Below are positions 9,013-22,389 of a stretch of DNA of 64,000 nt, piece by piece (the stretch's first letter is position 1; each line of letters begins with the position of its first letter). The stretch comes from Chrysopogon serrulatus (lineage: Eukaryota > Streptophyta > Magnoliopsida > Poales > Poaceae): positions 44,847-108,846 of the forward strand of contig JADLZL010006280.1 of assembly GCA_015844335.1 (NCBI GenBank). Direction: 5' to 3'. The notes under the pieces are model-generated. The model ran no database searches. It saw only the letters and a list, made by a program, of their open reading frames with translations, and was not told the origin of the DNA. The position numbers and the translations under genes were made by a program.

Positions 9013-12000
9013 TGTAACACCCTCGGTGTTACGCGCTAAACCATTTTCGAAATTATCTCATGAGCATCGTCATTTCATGTTAATGCATGTGTGGTAGTGT
9101 GTGGTTGATTGTTTCCAACCTAGCTATGCTAATAAAGTTGCCAAATAAAAGTTAAAAAGCTAGATCAAGTGTTGTTTTATATCATATAAGGTTCTACATC
9201 AATTTTTATCGAGCAATAATAATATAGAACTTATATGTGTCTCTTAATCAAAGCTGAAGTATAAATCTTGTTTGAAGCAATGCAACTTGTTCCACCGCAA
9301 AGCGATTTCGATAAGTGGTTTTTCTATCATTTCGAAATGCATTTGGATTAGGGTTTCAGCTCTAGACTTAGCTGTTTTTCCAAGTCTGAAAACCTCTTTG
9401 GCAAAGTGACATGTTGGCTTTGGCGTTCTGCAAAATCGAGCTAGGCAAGTAGTGCTATGTTTTGGCTTTGGTCAGCGACTAGATGTACCATCTTTGGCGT
9501 GGTAAGGTTGGGTTGTGTCGAAACTTCGATCGGTTGGCCGGTGCTCGGTTTAAAAAGCGTGCATGCGCCTGTCGTGGCCGGTTGGGACGTGTGGGCGCTG
9601 TCGTGGCTAGCGTGGGCGTGTCCAGCGTCGGGCCGGCGGGCGGCATCAGCGGCCGCCGTGTTTTGCCGTCTTGCCGGCTGCGCCTGCTTTGTCTACAGTG
9701 TCGGTCAAGTCGTCGCTCGCGTCGCGTCGTCTGCGCCGTCTCGGCCAGCGACTAGCCGCCACCATTCTCCCCGGCGACGGGACGCCGCCGCACTGTCGCG
9801 TCGCTGCCTAGCCGCCCGCGCTGTCGTCGTTTCCCGGCATAGCCGTGTCGCTTTGCTCGGGCCTTGTAGCGCCGACCCTCGCTTACTACACCGGAGGTCG
9901 TCCCCCCTGCCGTGCTTCGCTCGCCACTCCTCCTCCCTCTCGGACATAGCCCGGGTCGGGCCGCCAAGTTAAGCGGACTTGGCGGCGTGTAAAACCTCGT
10001 CGGGTACACCTCATCGTGCTCCGGTCCATGCTACAGACTACCCACGCCACCCCTTCACCGATAAAAGCAACGACGAACTCCAATTTGGAGTCTTCGTCGT
10101 CGGCGGTGCGTATAAGCTCGAATCGGCGCCTTCTCAAATTGCCACTCATCCACAAAGCACTAGAGCCTAATTAACCTACACCACCGGTTTCGCCTTGAGC
10201 TCCTCTTCGGCATACGCCCCTTCCGGAGTCGTTTACGCGGTGCTCGGGCGGGTGACGCGGCCGTGCCAACGGCCGCGCCGCCGAAAGCTCCGCGCTTCGC
10301 TTCATGCCAACCTCCCTCGGCTCTTCCCCGATTCAACCGTCACCGCAGGCAAAGGAGAGGGGTAAGCTCTAGGACCTTGAGTACTAGGTGGTTGGGCGTG
10401 TTGCTTCAGTTCGGCCGGAACGGCCGCGCTGCCAAGGCGGATCGCGCAGTTACGCCCTCCGCTGCGGATCGGGCTATCTTTGTAGTGTCCCAAGCCGCTT
10501 TTAGGTTTCTTAGGGGCGTGCGCGAGTCCTAGGCTTAGGTAGCACCGCTGCCTTCGCGGTCGCCGGTGAGTCCTCCGGTGGCCGGCCGAGCCGCCGTGTG
10601 CAGCTTCGTCGCGCCTCGCAGAGCGCTGCGGTGCTCGGGGACCTCCCCGATGTAAAGATGAGGAGTAGCAGCGGGGTGTTGGTTGCAAAAGGCCGTGTCT
10701 TGTGTAATAGTGCCGCATAGGGTTTCGTAGTTAGTTAAGCTCGGGGCTCTTACGCAAAAGAGCCGGTGGCTGGCTCCTCCTCCCCGCTGGCGTGCGTTGC
10801 GCTTGGGCAGCGCCCGAAGTTGGGCGAGCCGGGCCGAATGCCCTTTTCCTTTTTTCGGGGCATTTAGAAATGGTTTCTCCTTTTAGTTTCGAAGCTGATG
10901 TTTGGAAAATCATATAAAATTGTAGAAAAATCCAAAAATGATGAAACTAATTTTGTTAGATTCCTAAATTCATGCTCTATCTGTTGGTGTAATTAGTTGG
11001 TGTAGTTACATTTGTAGCCCAGAGAGTATTTAATTACTTTTAAATGCTTTGCCTTTAATAGATTAATTTAGAAAGTAATTTATCATGGCATTTATATGAT
11101 AGTTCTTGCTCTAGGGTTTTATGCAGTAGCTTCAGTAGGTTGTCATGAACCTCTAGTAATTGTTGTAGCTCTGTAGTGGCTAGTTTAATAAGGTAGATGA
11201 TAAACCCTAGTTAGTTTATATATTAAAATGATTAGAAAGTAGTTGCAACCAACCTAAGTTAGCATGAAATAATGCTTTATGAGTTTGATAGCTAGTTAAC
11301 CATATTAGTCATTAGAGCTAGTTGTTAGGTTAACTCGTGGTGTTTCTTTTTAAGAGTTGTTGTTGCCGTTTGCTTATTGCATCATCATCGCATGCATGTA
11401 GAGAACGAGTCCGTGTTGTACCTCCCCGACGACGTCGAGTTCGAGGAGGTGATCGAAGAGTATGTGGAGGAGATTCCCGGACCGGAGGTGTTCCCGGAGT
11501 CCCAGGAGTTTCAGGAGCCGTGGCGGGATCGACTCACGGTGACGCCCTTTGCCCAAGGCAAGCCCCGGTGCATAACCTATATTTTATGAACTTATGAATA
11601 TCTATATGTTTGCATTTACGTTACAGGAATTGTTATGAAACCCACCTGCATATATATCTATCCTATGAGTCTTACTAGTATGATAGGTTCGAGTAGCTGC
11701 TATGCTTAGGTTGTCGGTAGCGTGAGTAACCTGCCGTTACTCACAAGTAGGAGTATACTATACTCACAGGATAAATGGTGGAAAAAGGAACATGTTGACC
11801 GGGCAGGGATATGGTATGGTTATTGGTGGTGTGTGACAAGTTGTGTCCTACGGCCAACAGGGCTTAATTTGGTTACACGGTTTCCCTGTCTGCGTCAGTT
11901 AAGGACTGATCGTTGCTAAGGGTTGAAGGTTAAGTCACAGATCTCCTTATCCCGAACACATACTTGGGTATAGGCGCTTGGAAGGCTTGCTCTCTCTTGT

Positions 12001-12906
12001 CTTGGGTTCCGGCTTCATCCGGACCAGAATTTGTTTGGGGGGGGGATGGTGGAGGTCCTTGCACCACCATTTACGGGCGGGGTCGTAAGTCTTTGGGGCT
12101 TGGAGTCCAAGTTAGGGACGGGGATCCGAGCCCGAGGCGGGGAGAAAGCAAGTTATTCTCGTCTGTGTCTAGGATGCAGGCGGGGAGTGTGTTTTGGGGT
12201 ACCCAGCTGGGCACATTGATTCGCGAATCGCCGTTCTTGAACGGTAACGACGAGAGCCTTATTCTGGCAGCGTAGTAAGAAATGGAAGATGAAAGATGGA
12301 TGAAAAGAGTCCGATTGCTTACCACTTGCTTGAAAGTAGTACAGGTGCTTACATAGATTGGATAGCTAATCTACTAAAAGACGGCTAATAACATGGAAAT
12401 AAGGACCCGGGCTTAGTAATGCTTTTACGCAAAAATTAACTAAACCACCAAGCCATAAAGCCTTGGCATATCCTTGAGAGTCGGGATGTATATATTTTCC
12501 CATTCGGGTAAGTCTTGCGAGTACATTGTGTACTCGGGGTTTATTTCCCCATTGCGGGGATCGGCTTGAGGAGTAGCTCTTGTGTGGAGGATTCATCCGG
12601 TGGGCAATGCACGGAATCCTTGTATCGCTTTCCGCTAGATGTTTATTTCCATTCCGCTATTTTTATTTTCGCACTCGAAACTACGGTTTTGTAATGAATA
12701 AATTTGAGAACTCTTGTTGTATGAAATGGACTAAGTGATGTAAGTTCCGTACTCAATTGTATCCTGGTTAAATTTGTGGTTTATCGAGTTCTCCGTTGGG
12801 TGTGCTCGACAGTAATCGATTAAATTAGTGCACTCCCTTGAGTACTTAGTGTCTAATGGAAGACAAGTACTCTTGCGAGTGTAATAATTTAGGCGGTTCC
12901 GCCATG
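9013..12906 (+). repeat. 5' LTR of the chromovirus
   Basis: Pairs with 18096-21986 over its whole length (3894 against 3891 bp). AT-rich stretches such as 10860-11370 are nearly identical to the partner. GC-rich stretches such as 9550-9950 and 10200-10700 differ by many small indels. A 70-codon acidic ORF lies at 11377-11589. Confidence 0.9.
11377..11589 (+). CDS. Small acidic ORF within the 5' LTR
   Basis: It encodes about 70 residues. A central segment of roughly 40 residues (ENESVLYLPDDVEFEEVIEE and on to the FPESQEF motif) is identical in the 3' LTR copy at 20455-20664. Downstream differences keep the frame. I do not recognise the family. It may be a translated leader peptide, a captured exon, or chance in a young repeat. 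Confidence 0.3.
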   Translation: MHHHRMHVENESVLYLPDDVEFEEVIEEYVEEIPGPEVFPESQEFQEPWRDRLTVTPFAQGKPRCITYIL

Positions 12907-12909
12907 TGG

Positions 12910-12920
12910 TGGTATCGAGC
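12910..12920 (+). other. Primer-binding site of the chromovirus
   Basis: TGGTATCGAGC lies four bases after the 5' LTR end and resembles TGGTATCAGAGC, complementary to the 3' end of initiator methionine tRNA, with one base missing. This primer is usual for plant LTR retrotransposons. Confidence 0.65.
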
Positions 12921-13368
12921 ATAATTGAGTATTCGGAGCTTAGGAACCTATTTCTAAGAGTTAAAACTTGACCCACAAAAGTCTCTTCAAAAGATAGGGC
13001 GTGGTTCCGATGCGTTTAGAAGTATAGGCCCATAGCTATGGTTATGTATCTAGGATAGTGGCACTTTGTTTTTAACTAATCATTTTTTGCGGGTGCACTA
13101 ACTTGTGCGACGTAAGAACCGATTAGTATCCGGCAAGTGAGTGTGCGATGTGCCAAAGTTTTTTGCGTGCCACTATATTTCGGCTTGAGTGAGCGAATAG
13201 GTCGAGCATGCATCATTAAGAGTAATAAAATTTCATATGATTAAGCTTCCCCTCACGCGAACCTCAATAATTGATAACTTACTAAAAATAATTGCTCTCA
13301 TCCAAGTCAAAGTCTAGATCCTAAAAGATGTTGATCTGGTCTTATCGGTTCTCTCCGTCTCTTGTTCC

Positions 13369-14646
13369 GTGTTGGAAGATCCGGGTGCTGATTTTCGGAT
13401 GGTACGCTTGCGGATGAGGGTTCCCTCCGAGCGTGGCGGCTACGGTGGTGGAGGCGGGCGGGGCCATGAGGCCCATGAGGAGGTTTGGGGGTGGTGGCGG
13501 GGTGCCCGAGGAGGCGGGGCAGCCCGGGCTCGTCGGCCACCACCACCACCACCCGCCCGGCTCCCCGACCTTCGCGGAGATGATGGCGGAGTTGGCGGCC
13601 GCCCGTCGGGACTCGGCCCGTGCCTCGGAGCCGATGGCACAGTCGTTGGAGGACTTCCCCGCCACGGCAACGGTGGGAATAGAGGAGGTGGAAATGGTGG
13701 GTGTGGAGGCGGTGGTGCGGAGGAGGAGAAGCCCCTGTACCTACAAGGACTTCGTGGTGACGCAGACCACCTACTTTCACACCGCCCGCGAGAGCCTACG
13801 GATGCGGAGCATTGGCTTCGTGGTCCGGAGCGAAGTTCTTCCGCCGCCGGGATCACCGACGACCGGAAGGTGCACTTTGCCGCGCACAGCCTGCGCAGGG
13901 TCCGCGACCGCTTGGTGGGACACTTTCACCGCCATGCGGCGTCCGGGTCACCAGGTGACTTGGGACGAATGCTGACCGCATTCCGTCGGCACTTTGTTCT
14001 GTTGGCCATCCGAACAGAAGTCGAAGGAGTTCATAGATCCGAAGCAAGGGAGCATGTCGTCATGGATTATGTTCACAAGTTCAACTATCTATCTCAGTAT
14101 GCTGGCAACCGGGTGGACACCGATGAGAAGAAGATGGATTGTTTCAACTGTGGTCTTACCAGTCTTATGCAAAAGGAGCTGTATACTGGAGGTTATCGTA
14201 CTTTTGGGGAACTGATGAATGCTGCCATCACCATGGAAGGGTTGCAGCATGACACACAGTCAGAGTGGAGCAGGAAGAGAGCAGCTACAGGTTTTTCTGG
14301 TCACCAGCAGCCTCGAAAGGTCCAGATGGGTCAGAGAGCATCTCACAACTCTCCTGGGGGACAGCAGTCATACCAGTCTCAGCCAGAGCCCGTCCAAAGT
14401 GTACCGGCCTCGATGCACCGTGCACCCACCCCGAACAGACACACGCAGACGAAGCTAGTCTCAAAGCGGCCTCGGGGACAGCAGTATCCACCTCGTCGAG
14501 TGGTCGGGGAGGCGGCAAAGGCGGTGTCACCCAATGCATGTTTCAAGTGTGGCAAGGAGGGTCACTTTATTCGGAATTGTCCCATGAGAACCCAGCCTTC
14601 TCGGTCTTACGCAAACTCCCGTTTAGTCAAGAGGACTTTTCGTTAA
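13369..14646 (+). pseudogene. Chromovirus gag remnant
   Basis: Gag forms the particle that packages element RNA. The conserved parts sit in two frames: the N-terminal half, including an AWWDTF motif, is open at 13433-13975, and the C-terminal half is open to 14646. The C-terminal half ends with a CCHC zinc knuckle, CFKCGKEGHFIRNC, near 14536-14580. The frame switches in GC-rich sequence before about 13990, so no single intact gag is readable. The Gly- and Pro-rich N-terminus is GC-rich. Confidence 0.8.
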
Positions 14647-14689
14647 GAAGAGGATGCCCATCACCACTCGGGCATGTTAACTACACCGA

Positions 14690-17600
14690 GGCGGAGGAGA
14701 TTCCACGTGGAGAGCCTGTGATGGCTGGTATGTTCTCCATCAACTCGCATCCAGCATTTGTGTTGTTTGATTCGGTGCATCACATTCATTCATGAGCATG
14801 GGATATGCACTAAGGAACAATATTTCCACGGTGGAAATGTCTGTTGCCTATAAGATATTGACACCGGGAGCACATCTGGTGCATTAATACCGGACAGAGA
14901 CAGTTCGTGTAGTGCTAGCCACTCACACCTATTGTGTTCAGTTTTTGATACTGCCGGGTCAGGGGTTAGATGTGATCCTTGGGATGAACTGGATGCAGCA
15001 AAATAGGGTAGTCCTCAATCTTGAGCGGAGAGCAGTTGAGATGAAGCTTCCTTCTTCTGAGGATAGAATGACTTTGCTTATACCATCAGCTCCAGTCTCA
15101 TCAGTGGTTGCCCATGTTGAAGCCTCTGTTGATCTCGCCTCTATTCCTGTGGTATGTGAGTTTCCTGATGTTTTTCCTGAAAAACTTCCGGGGTTGCCAC
15201 CGATAGGGAGATAGAGTTCACCATAGATTTGGAGCAGGGACTGTTCCGTGTCGCGGCGTCCTTACCGCATGGCCCCCCACCGAGTTAGCCGAGATGAAAA
15301 AGCGATTAGAAGAGTTCTTTGAAAGACCGTTTTATCCGTCCTAGCTCATCACCTTGGGGTTGTCCAGCTATTTTTGTGAAGAAGAAGGATGGCACTCTCC
15401 GCATGTGTGTGGATTATCGCCCTCTTAATGCGGTAACCATTAAGAACAAGTATCCCTTGCCTCGCATCGATCTCTTGTTTGATCGGTTAGGCGGTGCTAA
15501 AGTGTTCTCCAAAATTGATCTACGTTCGGATACCATCAAATCAAAATCCGACTGAAGATATCTCAAAAACAGCCTTCTCTACTAGGTACGGTCTTTATGA
15601 GTACCTAGTCATGTCCTTTGGCCTCACCAATGCTCCTGCCTTCTTCATGTATCTCATGAACTCGGTCTTCATGCTTGGGAGTTGGACAAGTTTGTGGTGG
15701 TCTTCATTGATGATATTCTCGATATACTCCAAGAATGAGCAAGAGCATGCGCAAAGATCTTGAGTAGTATTGACTCGGATTGCGTGAGCACCCGGTTGTA
15801 TGCCAAGTTCAGCAAGTGTGCATTTTGGTTAGATGAAGTGCAGTTTTTTGGGGCATGTCTTGACTCCTCGAGGTATCTCTGTAGATCCTAGCAAGGTGCA
15901 AGATGTCTTGAATTGGCGATCTCCGAGTCGACTCATCAAGTTCGTCAGTTCTTGGGTTTAGCTGGTTATTATCGGCGTTTTATTCCAGATTTCTCTAAGC
16001 TAGCCCAACCCATGACCAATCTGCTTCGTAAGGATTCCAAGTTTGGGTGGACTCCCGCTTGTGAGGAAGCTTTCCAAACTTTGAAGAAACTACTCACCTC
16101 AGCCCCCGTCCTTGCTCAACCCGATATTGAGAGGCCTTTTGATGTGTCTTGTGATGCATCCAAGACGGGACTTCGGTTGTGTGCTTATGCAAGATGGTAG
16201 AGTGATAGCTTATGCTTCCCGCCCAGTTGAAGAAGCATGAAGTGAATTATCCCACCCATGATTTAGAGCTTCTTTGCGGTGGTGCATTCTCTAAAGATTT
16301 GGAGGCATTATCTTTTGGGAAATAAGGTGCACATTTATACAGATCATAAGAGCCTCAAATATATTTTCACTCAACCTGAGTTAAATATGAGGCAACGAAG
16401 ATGGCTTGAGTTAATCAAGGATTATAATCTAGAAGTTCATTATCATCCTGGAAAAGCCAATGTGGTAGCGGATGCTTTGAGTAGGAAGCCACATAGAGCT
16501 GAAGAGTCTTTGCCTCATTCTCACCGTGAGGTTTTAGCTCACATTTCTTTGGCCTCTAGCTTGCGCGAGAGGATCATTATGGAACAAAGGCAAGATGTTG
16601 AAGAAATTCCCCACATCAAGAAGTTGATAGCCGAGGATCGTGGTCCTCATTTCAAGCATCGATGAGATGGGTGTGGTTAGATTCAAAGATCGTTTGGTGG
16701 TTCCTGCTAGTGAAGAGTTGAGAAGAATAATTTTGGATGAAGCACATAATTCTAAATTATCCATTCATCCAGAGAGTAACAAGATGTACCATGATCTGCG
16801 CACCCTATATTGGTGGCCAAAGATGAAGCAACATATCACCAAGTTTATTGCAGAATGTGATACTTGTAGAAGAGTTAAGGCAGATCACCTCCGTACACCT
16901 GGTTATTTGCAGCCCCTACCTGTCCCTGCTTGGAAGTGGGAAGACATTTGCATGGATTTTATTAATGGTCTTCCCCGTACCTCCAAGGGGTATGACTCCA
17001 TTTGGGTTGTAGTGGATCGCCTTACCAAGACAGCTCATTTCCTTCCAGTGAAGACAAGATATACAGCTACTGAGTACGCCAAGTTGTATTTTGAGAAGAT
17101 TGTGTGTTTGCATGGAGTGCCTTTGACCATCATTTCGATCGGGGATCGGTGTTTGTCTCTCATTCGGAAACACTTGCAACAGTGCTTAGGCACTCAACTT
17201 CTTGCTAGTACTGCCTATCATCCACAAACCGATGGTCAAACGAGAGAGTTAATCAAATCTTGGAAGATATGTTGAGGGCTTGTGTCATTTCTTTTCCGAG
17301 AAGTGGGGACGAATGCTTGCCTTTTGCCGAAGTTCTCATATAACAATAGCTATCAAGAGAGTATTAAAATGGCACCTTTTGAAGCTCTCTATGGCAAGAA
17401 ATGTAGAACACCACTCAACTGGGTTGAAGTGGGAGATCGTGGTCACTTTGGGCCTGACCTTATAAAGAAGGCAAGAGAACAAGTCCATGTGATTCAAAAT
17501 CATTTAAAAGTGGCACAAGCTCGTCAGAAAAGTTATGCGGATAAGAGGAGGAGACCATTAGAGTTTGAAGAAGGTGATTATGTTTATATCAAGGTGTCGC

Positions 17601-18003
17601 CGATGAGAGGTGTGCATCGGTTTGGAGTTCAAGGGAAGTTGGCTCCCCCGATATGTTGGGCCTTATCAGGTCATACTGGCGATGTGGTGTTGTTGCTTAT
17701 CGCATCCAGCTTCCAGATATCTTGTCAGCAGTTCACAATGTTTTCCATGTCTCCCAGCTAAAGAAATGTTTAAGAGTTCCATCGGAGGTAGTAGAGATTG
17801 AAGGATTATCTCTTCAGCCTGATCTCACATATATTGAGCATCCTATAAAAATCTTAGATGAGAAGGAAAGAGTTACCGTAAAACAAGATCGTAAGGTTCT
17901 ATAAGGTCCAGTGGCAAAATCATTCCGAGGAAGAAGCAACGTGGGAGCAAGAAGATTATCTTTTGAAAAACTATCCTCATCTCCTACCTAATGTGCCAAG
18001 GTA
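14690..18003 (+). pseudogene. Chromovirus pol remnant (PR-RT-RH-IN-chromodomain)
   Basis: In order: a protease remnant near 14740-14790, where the active-site block reads FDSVHHIHS in place of the usual DSG motif; reverse transcriptase at about 15310-15760, with SSPWGCPAIFVKKKDG and FGLTNAPAFF; RNase H at about 16130-16500, with the TDHKSLKYIF block; integrase zinc finger and core at about 16730-17260, with HPESNKMYHDL, CDTCRRVKADH and HPQTDGQT; and a chromodomain-like tail near 17850-18003. Frame changes occur near 15200, 15530 and 15700 (just at the catalytic Asp-Asp region), and near 16190, 16665 and 17260. The polyprotein is therefore broken in at least six places. Confidence 0.85.
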
Positions 18004-18074
18004 ATCCAACTAAAATGTTTAGAATATTCTACCTTTCTCACACTAGGCACACACATGAAATCTCGAGGACGAGA

Positions 18075-18095
18075 TTTTTGTTAGGGGGGAAGAGC
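18075..18095 (+). other. Polypurine tract of the chromovirus
   Basis: A purine-rich run TTAGGGGGGAAGAGC lies directly before the TGTAACACCC start of the 3' LTR. This is where plus-strand DNA synthesis is primed. Confidence 0.75.
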
Positions 18096-21000
18096 TGTAA
18101 CACCCTCGGTGTTACGCGCTAAACCATTTTCGAAATTATCTCATGAGCATCGTCATTTCATGTTAATGCATGTGTGGTAGTGTGTGGTTGATTGTTTCCA
18201 ACCTAGCTATGCTAATAAAGTTGCCAAATAAAAGTTAAAAAGCTAGATCAAGTGTTGTTTTTATATCATATAAGGTTCTACATCAATTTTTATCGAGCAA
18301 TAATAATATAGAACTTATATGTGTCTCTTAATCAAAGCTGAAGTATAAATCTTGTTTGAAGCAATGCAACTTGTTCCACCGCAAAGCGATTTCGATAAGT
18401 GGTTTTTCTATCGGCTCGAAATGCATTTGGATTAGGGTTTCAGCTCTAGACTTAGCTGTTTTTCCAAGTCTCGAAAACCTCTTTGGCGGTGACATGTTGG
18501 CCTGGCGTTCCCGCAAAATCGAGCTAGGCAAGTAGTGCTATGTTTTGGCTTTGGTCGGCAGCCTAGATGTACCATCTTTGGCGTGGTAAGGTTGGGTTGT
18601 GTCGAAACTTCGATCGGTTGGCTTCGGTGCTCGGTTTAAAAAGCGTGCATGCGCCTGCCGTCGTGGCCAGTTGGGGACGCGTGGGCGCTGTCACCGCGTG
18701 GGCCGTGTCCGGTAGCGTCGGGCCGACGGCCGGGCATCAGCGGCCGCCGTGTTTTGCCGTCTTGGCTGCTGCCTCGGGCTGGCGTCTCGTGTCGGTCAAG
18801 TCGCCGCCGCGTCGCGTCGTCTGCGCCCGTCTCGACGCGCGACTAGCGCCACCATTCTCCCCGCGACGGGACGCCGCCGTACCGGTCGCGTCGCCCTGGG
18901 CGCCGTCGTCGTTTCCCGCGCCGGCATAGCCGTGTCGCTTTGCTCGGGCCTTGTAGCGCGACCCAAACTACGACCGGAGGTCGTCCCCCCCCCTGCCGTC
19001 TTTGCTCGCCACTCCCTCCTCCCTCTCGGCCGACATAGCCGGGTCACGCTGCCAAGATTAGGCAGACTTGGCGGCGTGTAAAACCTCGTCGGGTACACCT
19101 CACTTTGTGCTCCAGTCCATGCTACTGACTACCCACGCCACCCCTTCGCCGATAAAGCAACGACGAACTCCAATTTGGAGTCTTCTCGTCGGCGGTGCGG
19201 ATAAGCTCGAATCGGCGCCTTCTCAAATTGCCACTCATCCACAAAGCACTAGAGCCTAATTAACCTACACCACCGGTTTCGCCTTGAGCTCCTCTTCGGC
19301 ATGCGCCCCTTCCCCGGAGTCGTTTGCGGTGCTCGGGCGGGTGACGCGTCCCGTGCCAACAACGGCCGTGCGCCGCATGAGCTCTCGGCTCGCTCGCGAC
19401 CAACCTCCTCGGCTCTTCCCGATTCAACGTCACCGCGGCAAGGTTCGGGGTAAGCTCTAGGACCTTGAGTACTAGGTGGTTGGGCGTGTTCTGCTGGTTT
19501 CGGAAGCGGGCCAGCCGCGCCAGCGGACATGATTGATTCGCCCTCGCCCGTGGCGGCTATCTTTGCGCGCCGTGTCCCAAGCCGCGCTTAGGTTTCTTAG
19601 GCGTGCGTGAGTCCTAGGCTTAGGTAGCACCGCGTCTCGCGATCGCCGGTGAGTCCTCCGGTGGCCGGCCGAGCTGGCCGCCGTGTGCCGCTTCGTCGCG
19701 CCTCGCGAGCGGCGGTGCTCGGGACCTCCCCGATGTAAAGATGAGGAGTAGCGGGGTGTTGGTTGCAAAGGGCGTGTCTTGTGTAATAGTGCCGCATAGG
19801 GTTTTCGTAGTTAGTTAGAAGCTCGGGGGCTCTTACGCAAAAAAGAGCCGGCTGCTGGCTCCTCCGCCCCGCGGGCGTTGCGCGCTTGGGCCGCGCCCGA
19901 AGTTGGGCGAGCCGGGCCGAATGCCCTTTTCCTTTTTTCGGGGCATTTAGAAATGGTTTCTCCTTTTAGTTTTCGAGCTGATGTTTGGAAAATCATATAA
20001 AATTATAGAAAAATCCAAAAATGATGAAACTAATTTTGTTAGATTTCTAAATTCATGCTCTATCTGTTGGTGTAATTAGTTGGTGTAGTTCATTTGTAGC
20101 CCAGAGAGTATTTAATTACTTTTAAATGCTTTGCCTTTAATAGATTAATTTAGAAAGTAATTTATCATGGCATTTATATGATAGTTCTTGCTCTAGAGTT
20201 TTATGCAGTAGCTTCAGTAGGTTGTCATGAACCTCTAGTAATTGTTGTAGCTCTGTAGTGGCTAGTTTAATAAGGTAGATGATAAACCCTAGTTAGTTTA
20301 TATATTAAAATGATTAGAAAGTAGCTGCAACCTAAGTTAGCATGAAATAATGCTTTATGAGTTTGATAGCTAGTTAACCATATTAGTCATTAGAGCTAGT
20401 TGTTAGGTTAACTCGTGGTGTTTCTTTTTAAGAGTTGTTGTTGCCGTTTGCTTATTGCATCATCATCGCATGCATGTAGAGAACGAGTCCGTGTTGTACC
20501 TCCCCGACGACGTCGAGTTCGAGGAGGTGATCGAAGAGTACGTGGAGGAGATTCCCGGACCGGAGGTGTTCCCGGAGTCCCAGGAGTTTCAGGAGCCGTG
20601 GCAGACTGACTCAGCTGACCCGCCTGCCCAAGGCAAGCCCCGGTGCATAACCTATATTTTATGAACTTATGAATATCTATATGTTTGCATTTACGTTACA
20701 GGAATTGTTATGAAACCCACCTGCATATATATCTATCCTATGAGTCTTACTAGTATGATAGGTTCGAGTAGCTGCTATGCTTAGGTTGTCGGTAGCGTGA
20801 GTAACCTGCCGTTACTCACAAGTAGGAGTATACTATACTCACAGGATAAATGGTGGAAAAAGGAACATGTTGACCCAAGGCGGGGATATGGTATGGTTAT
20901 TGGTGGTGTGTGACAAGTTGTGTCCCCGCGGCCAACGGGGCTTAATTTGGTTACACGGTTTCCTGTCTGCGTCGATTAAGGACCGATCGTTGCTAAGGGT

Positions 21001-21986
21001 TGAAGGTTAAGTCACGGATCTCCTTATCCCGAACACATACTTGGGTATGGGCGCTTGGAAGGCTTGCTCTCTCTTGTCTTGGGTTTCGGCTTCATCCGGA
21101 CCTATTTGTTTGGGGCGGGGATGGTGGAGGTCCTTGCACCACCATTTACTGGGGGGGTCGTAAGTCTTTGGGGGCTTGGAGTCCAAGTTAGGGGACGGGG
21201 ATCCGGAGCCCGAGGCGGGAGAAAGCAAGTTATTCTCGTCCTGTGTCTAGGATGCAGGCGGGGAGTGTGTTTTGGGGTACCCAGCTGGGCACATTGATTC
21301 GCGAATCGCCGTTCTTGAACGGTAACGACGAGAGCCTTATTCTGGCAGCGTAGTAACAAATGGAAGATGAAAGATGGATGAAAAGAGTCGATTGCTTACC
21401 ACTTGCTTGAAAGTAGTACAGTGTGCTTACATAGATTGGATAGCTAATCTACTAAAAGGCGGCTAATAACATGGAAATAAGGACCCAAGCTTAGTAATGC
21501 TTTTTCTCGCAAAAATTAACTAAACCACCCGACCATAAAGCCTTCGGCATATCCTTGAGAGTCGGGATGTATATATTTTCCCATTCGGGTAAGTCTTGCG
21601 AGTACATTGTGTACTCGGGGTTTATTTCCCCATTGGGGATCGGCTTGAGGAGTAGCTCTTGTGTGGAGGATTCATCCGGTGGGCACGCAGACGGAATCCT
21701 TGTATCGCTTTCCGCTAGATGTTTATTTCCATTCCGCTATTTTTATTTTTGCACTCTGAACTCGGGTTTTGTAATGAATAAATTTGAGAACTCTTGTTGT
21801 ATGAAATGGACTAAGTGATGTAAGTTCCGTACTCAATTGTATCCTGGTTAAATTTGTGGTTTATCGAGTTCTCCGTTGGGTGTGCTCGACGAGAATCGAT
21901 TAAATTAGTGCACTCCCTTGAGTACTTAGTGTCTAATGGAAGACAAGTACTCTTGCGAGTGTAATAATTTAGGCGGTTCTGCCACA
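18096..21986 (+). repeat. 3' LTR of the chromovirus
   Basis: Direct repeat of 9013-12906, ending CCACA before the TGGAA duplication. It carries the second copy of the acidic ORF at 20455-20664 (69 codons), whose first part is unchanged. Confidence 0.9.
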
Positions 21987-22389
21987 TGGAAAGACCCCCA
22001 TTCCTCACCCTTGCTCATACTCGGCGGTGGACATAAGATTGATACCTCGCACTCGAAGGAGGTCCGCCTTGAATTGTTGCCAAGTTTGGCCCGTCCACGC
22101 CGCCGTTGTCTCCCATTCTTGAACTAACATAGTGTAAAAATGAGGGTCCTCCCATTCATAGACCCATCTAGTCGGAAGTCGCATGCTCATGTCGGGGAAT
22201 AGGGTAGTTGTAAGTAGCCCTGTGAGGTATCATTTGTAGGAGGAAGAAGAGTACTTGTGGAGTATCGTAGTCCGTCGGTGCATAGGCTCTCCTCTGCGAA
22301 GACGGGTGTCCATGGTCTTCATCCTGAGTAGCATGTGTGAACTGCGTCTCGCCTGCAATGAACCATAATTAGAACTCACATAAAAGAAA

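Larger units (their letters stand above)
9013..21986 (+). mobile_element. Ty3/gypsy chromovirus LTR retrotransposon, decayed
   Basis: Two LTRs of about 3.9 kb start with TGTAACACCCTCGG. The 3' copy ends CCACA; the 5' copy ends CCATG in the same place. A 5-bp TGGAA duplication flanks the element at 9008-9012 and 21987-21991. The 5.2 kb interior holds a gag with zinc knuckle, protease remnant, reverse transcriptase, RNase H, integrase and a C-terminal chromodomain-like segment. That is the gypsy order, with a chromovirus signature. The TGTAACACCC start and large LTRs resemble the Tekay/Del group from memory. Many frameshifts and stops show the copy is not functional. It sits inside the hAT element and is therefore younger than it. 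Confidence 0.9.
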
